Notes under the pieces: generated by a model
Databases searched by the model: none
What the model was told of the DNA's origin: nothing
Seen by the model: only the letters and a program-made list of their open reading frames with translations
Shown here: positions 5,933 to 6,321 of the stretch, piece after piece
Position numbering within the stretch: position 1 is the stretch's first letter
How the letters are laid out: every line of letters begins with the position of its first letter
Position numbers and translations under genes: made by a program
Assembly: GCA_017354595.1 (NCBI GenBank)
Contig: JAFMQQ010000194.1
Span: 1 to 6,321 of the forward strand
DNA length: 6,321 nucleotides
Source of the DNA: Micromonosporaceae bacterium
GTDB taxonomy: Bacteria; Actinomycetota; Actinomycetes; Mycobacteriales; Micromonosporaceae
Direction of reading: 5' to 3'

Positions 5933-6321
5933 CCGGCCACCCCATCTCCCGGGACCCCCGGCACTCCCGGTACCCCCGGCACTCCCGGTACCCCCGGCAC
6001 TCCCGGTACCCCCGGCACCGTCAGCCCTGACCCGGGCGGCGCGGGCCCGGCGGCGATCGTCCGCCAGCGGCGGACCCAACCCGCGCGGTGGTCCTCCACC
6101 ACCCGGTGCATCAGGCCACAGCGGTGTACCGGCCCGGCGGCCAGATCGTCCGGAAACGCCGTCGACTCCCGGATCTCGCGCATCACGTTGGTGTGCAGCC
6201 TGGGCAACCGGTCTCCGGTGTGGCGCAGGCAGGCCGCGTTGAACTGCGACTCCCAGATGCCGTGCACGAGGCCGTCCGCTTCGCGCAGCGCTGCCAGCTC
6301 CACCGGTACCGCCTTGTCGGC
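5929..6321 (-). CDS. C-terminal part of probable ABC-3C effector protein (5' partial)
   Basis: The frame is open through the right edge, so only the last 130 residues are visible. A GTG at 6303 is not a credible start because the homologous region appears to begin earlier. Residues 1-93 of the fragment look like the C-terminal domain by which ABC-3C effectors are thought to join the complex: an ELAALREADGLVHGIW helix, a Leu-Pro-containing middle, and CGLMHRVVEDHRAGWVRRW, resembling the G-x-[LM]-H-x-x-x-[DE]-x-x-x-x-G-W motif of that domain class. After a Pro/Gly linker come eight consecutive Val-Pro-Gly triplets and a short DGVAG end. The effector domain, often a peptidase, nuclease or similar enzyme in these systems, would lie N-terminally outside the window, so no activity is assigned. 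Its TGA overlaps the next gene's ATG as ATGA, which indicates coupled translation. Confidence 0.65.
   Translation of the reverse strand, partial: ADKAVPVELAALREADGLVHGIWESQFNAACLRHTGDRLPRLHTNVMREIRESTAFPDDLAAGPVHRCGLMHRVVEDHRAGWVRRWRTIAAGPAPPGSGLTVPGVPGVPGVPGVPGVPGVPGVPGDGVAG
5947..6018 (-). repeat. Tandem repeat, 4 copies of 18 bp, encoding (VPG)8
   Basis: Four exact-length copies of the + strand unit tcccggtacccccggcac run back to back. Only one base differs (the T of GGTACC is G in the copy at 5947-5964). On the - strand each unit encodes Val-Pro-Gly twice with alternating codons (GTG CCG GGG, GTA CCG GGA). The near-perfect nucleotide identity suggests recent slippage expansion, and the repeat is a candidate variable-number site between strains. 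Confidence 0.95.

Noticed and set aside
5307..5945. Upstream extension of the ATPase frame to a start at 5945
   Set aside because: It would overlap the whole middle-component gene in another frame and encode low-complexity sequence. The AAGGGG site and ATGA overlap support the start at 5306.
5947..6018. CRISPR-like or intergenic repeat array
   Set aside because: The repeat is contiguous with no spacers, is in frame with a coding region and encodes a simple tripeptide. It is a coding minisatellite.
5933..6079. 49-residue N-terminal extension of the middle component (GGTGSA repeats)
   Set aside because: The repeats are the frame-shifted reading of the (VPG)8 repeat. The ATGA overlap at 5929-5932 supports the start at Met 5932.

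Overview
The window is high-GC DNA with dense, closely packed genes. It carries actinobacterial protein families: a membrane-anchored sulfite-oxidase-type molybdopterin protein, a secreted GH43-CBM13 glycosidase of the Streptomyces type, and an actinobacterial DMT permease. The frequent word GGTACC and the codon use suggest a filamentous actinomycete, perhaps Micromonosporaceae. Family-level placement is a guess.

Left part, + strand (1-2121). The window opens inside the 3' portion of a molybdopterin-dependent oxidoreductase gene. A 95-bp gap follows with a recognisable promoter (TTGACG-N18-TAAATT), an operator-like inverted repeat and a Shine-Dalgarno site. These serve a secreted GH43 enzyme, probably a subfamily-24 exo-beta-1,3-galactanase, with a three-repeat CBM13 lectin domain. 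It would attack type II arabinogalactan outside the cell.

Middle (2118-3122, - strand). A DMT/EamA-like multi-pass permease converges on the glycosidase. The two stop codons overlap inside one CTAG.

Right part, - strand (3201-6321). Three genes are chained by two ATGA stop/start overlaps. In transcription order they are: (i) the C-terminal end of a protein cut by the window edge, with a domain resembling the C-terminal domains of ABC-3C effectors and a (VPG)8 tail; (ii) a 209-aa protein resembling an ABC-3C middle component; (iii) a 701-aa SMC/Rad50-like ABC ATPase with two coiled-coil arms and a Cys4 zinc ribbon at their junction. I read this as an ABC three-component (ABC-3C) biological conflict system, a class predicted by comparative genomics with little experimental work. 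The N-terminal, probably catalytic, part of the effector lies beyond the right edge, so the system's output activity cannot be read here. The permease starts 78 bp after the ATPase on the same strand. It could be co-transcribed but nothing ties it to the system functionally.

No tRNA, rRNA, CRISPR array, insertion sequence or attachment site was recognised. No intergenic stretch exceeds 100 bp.
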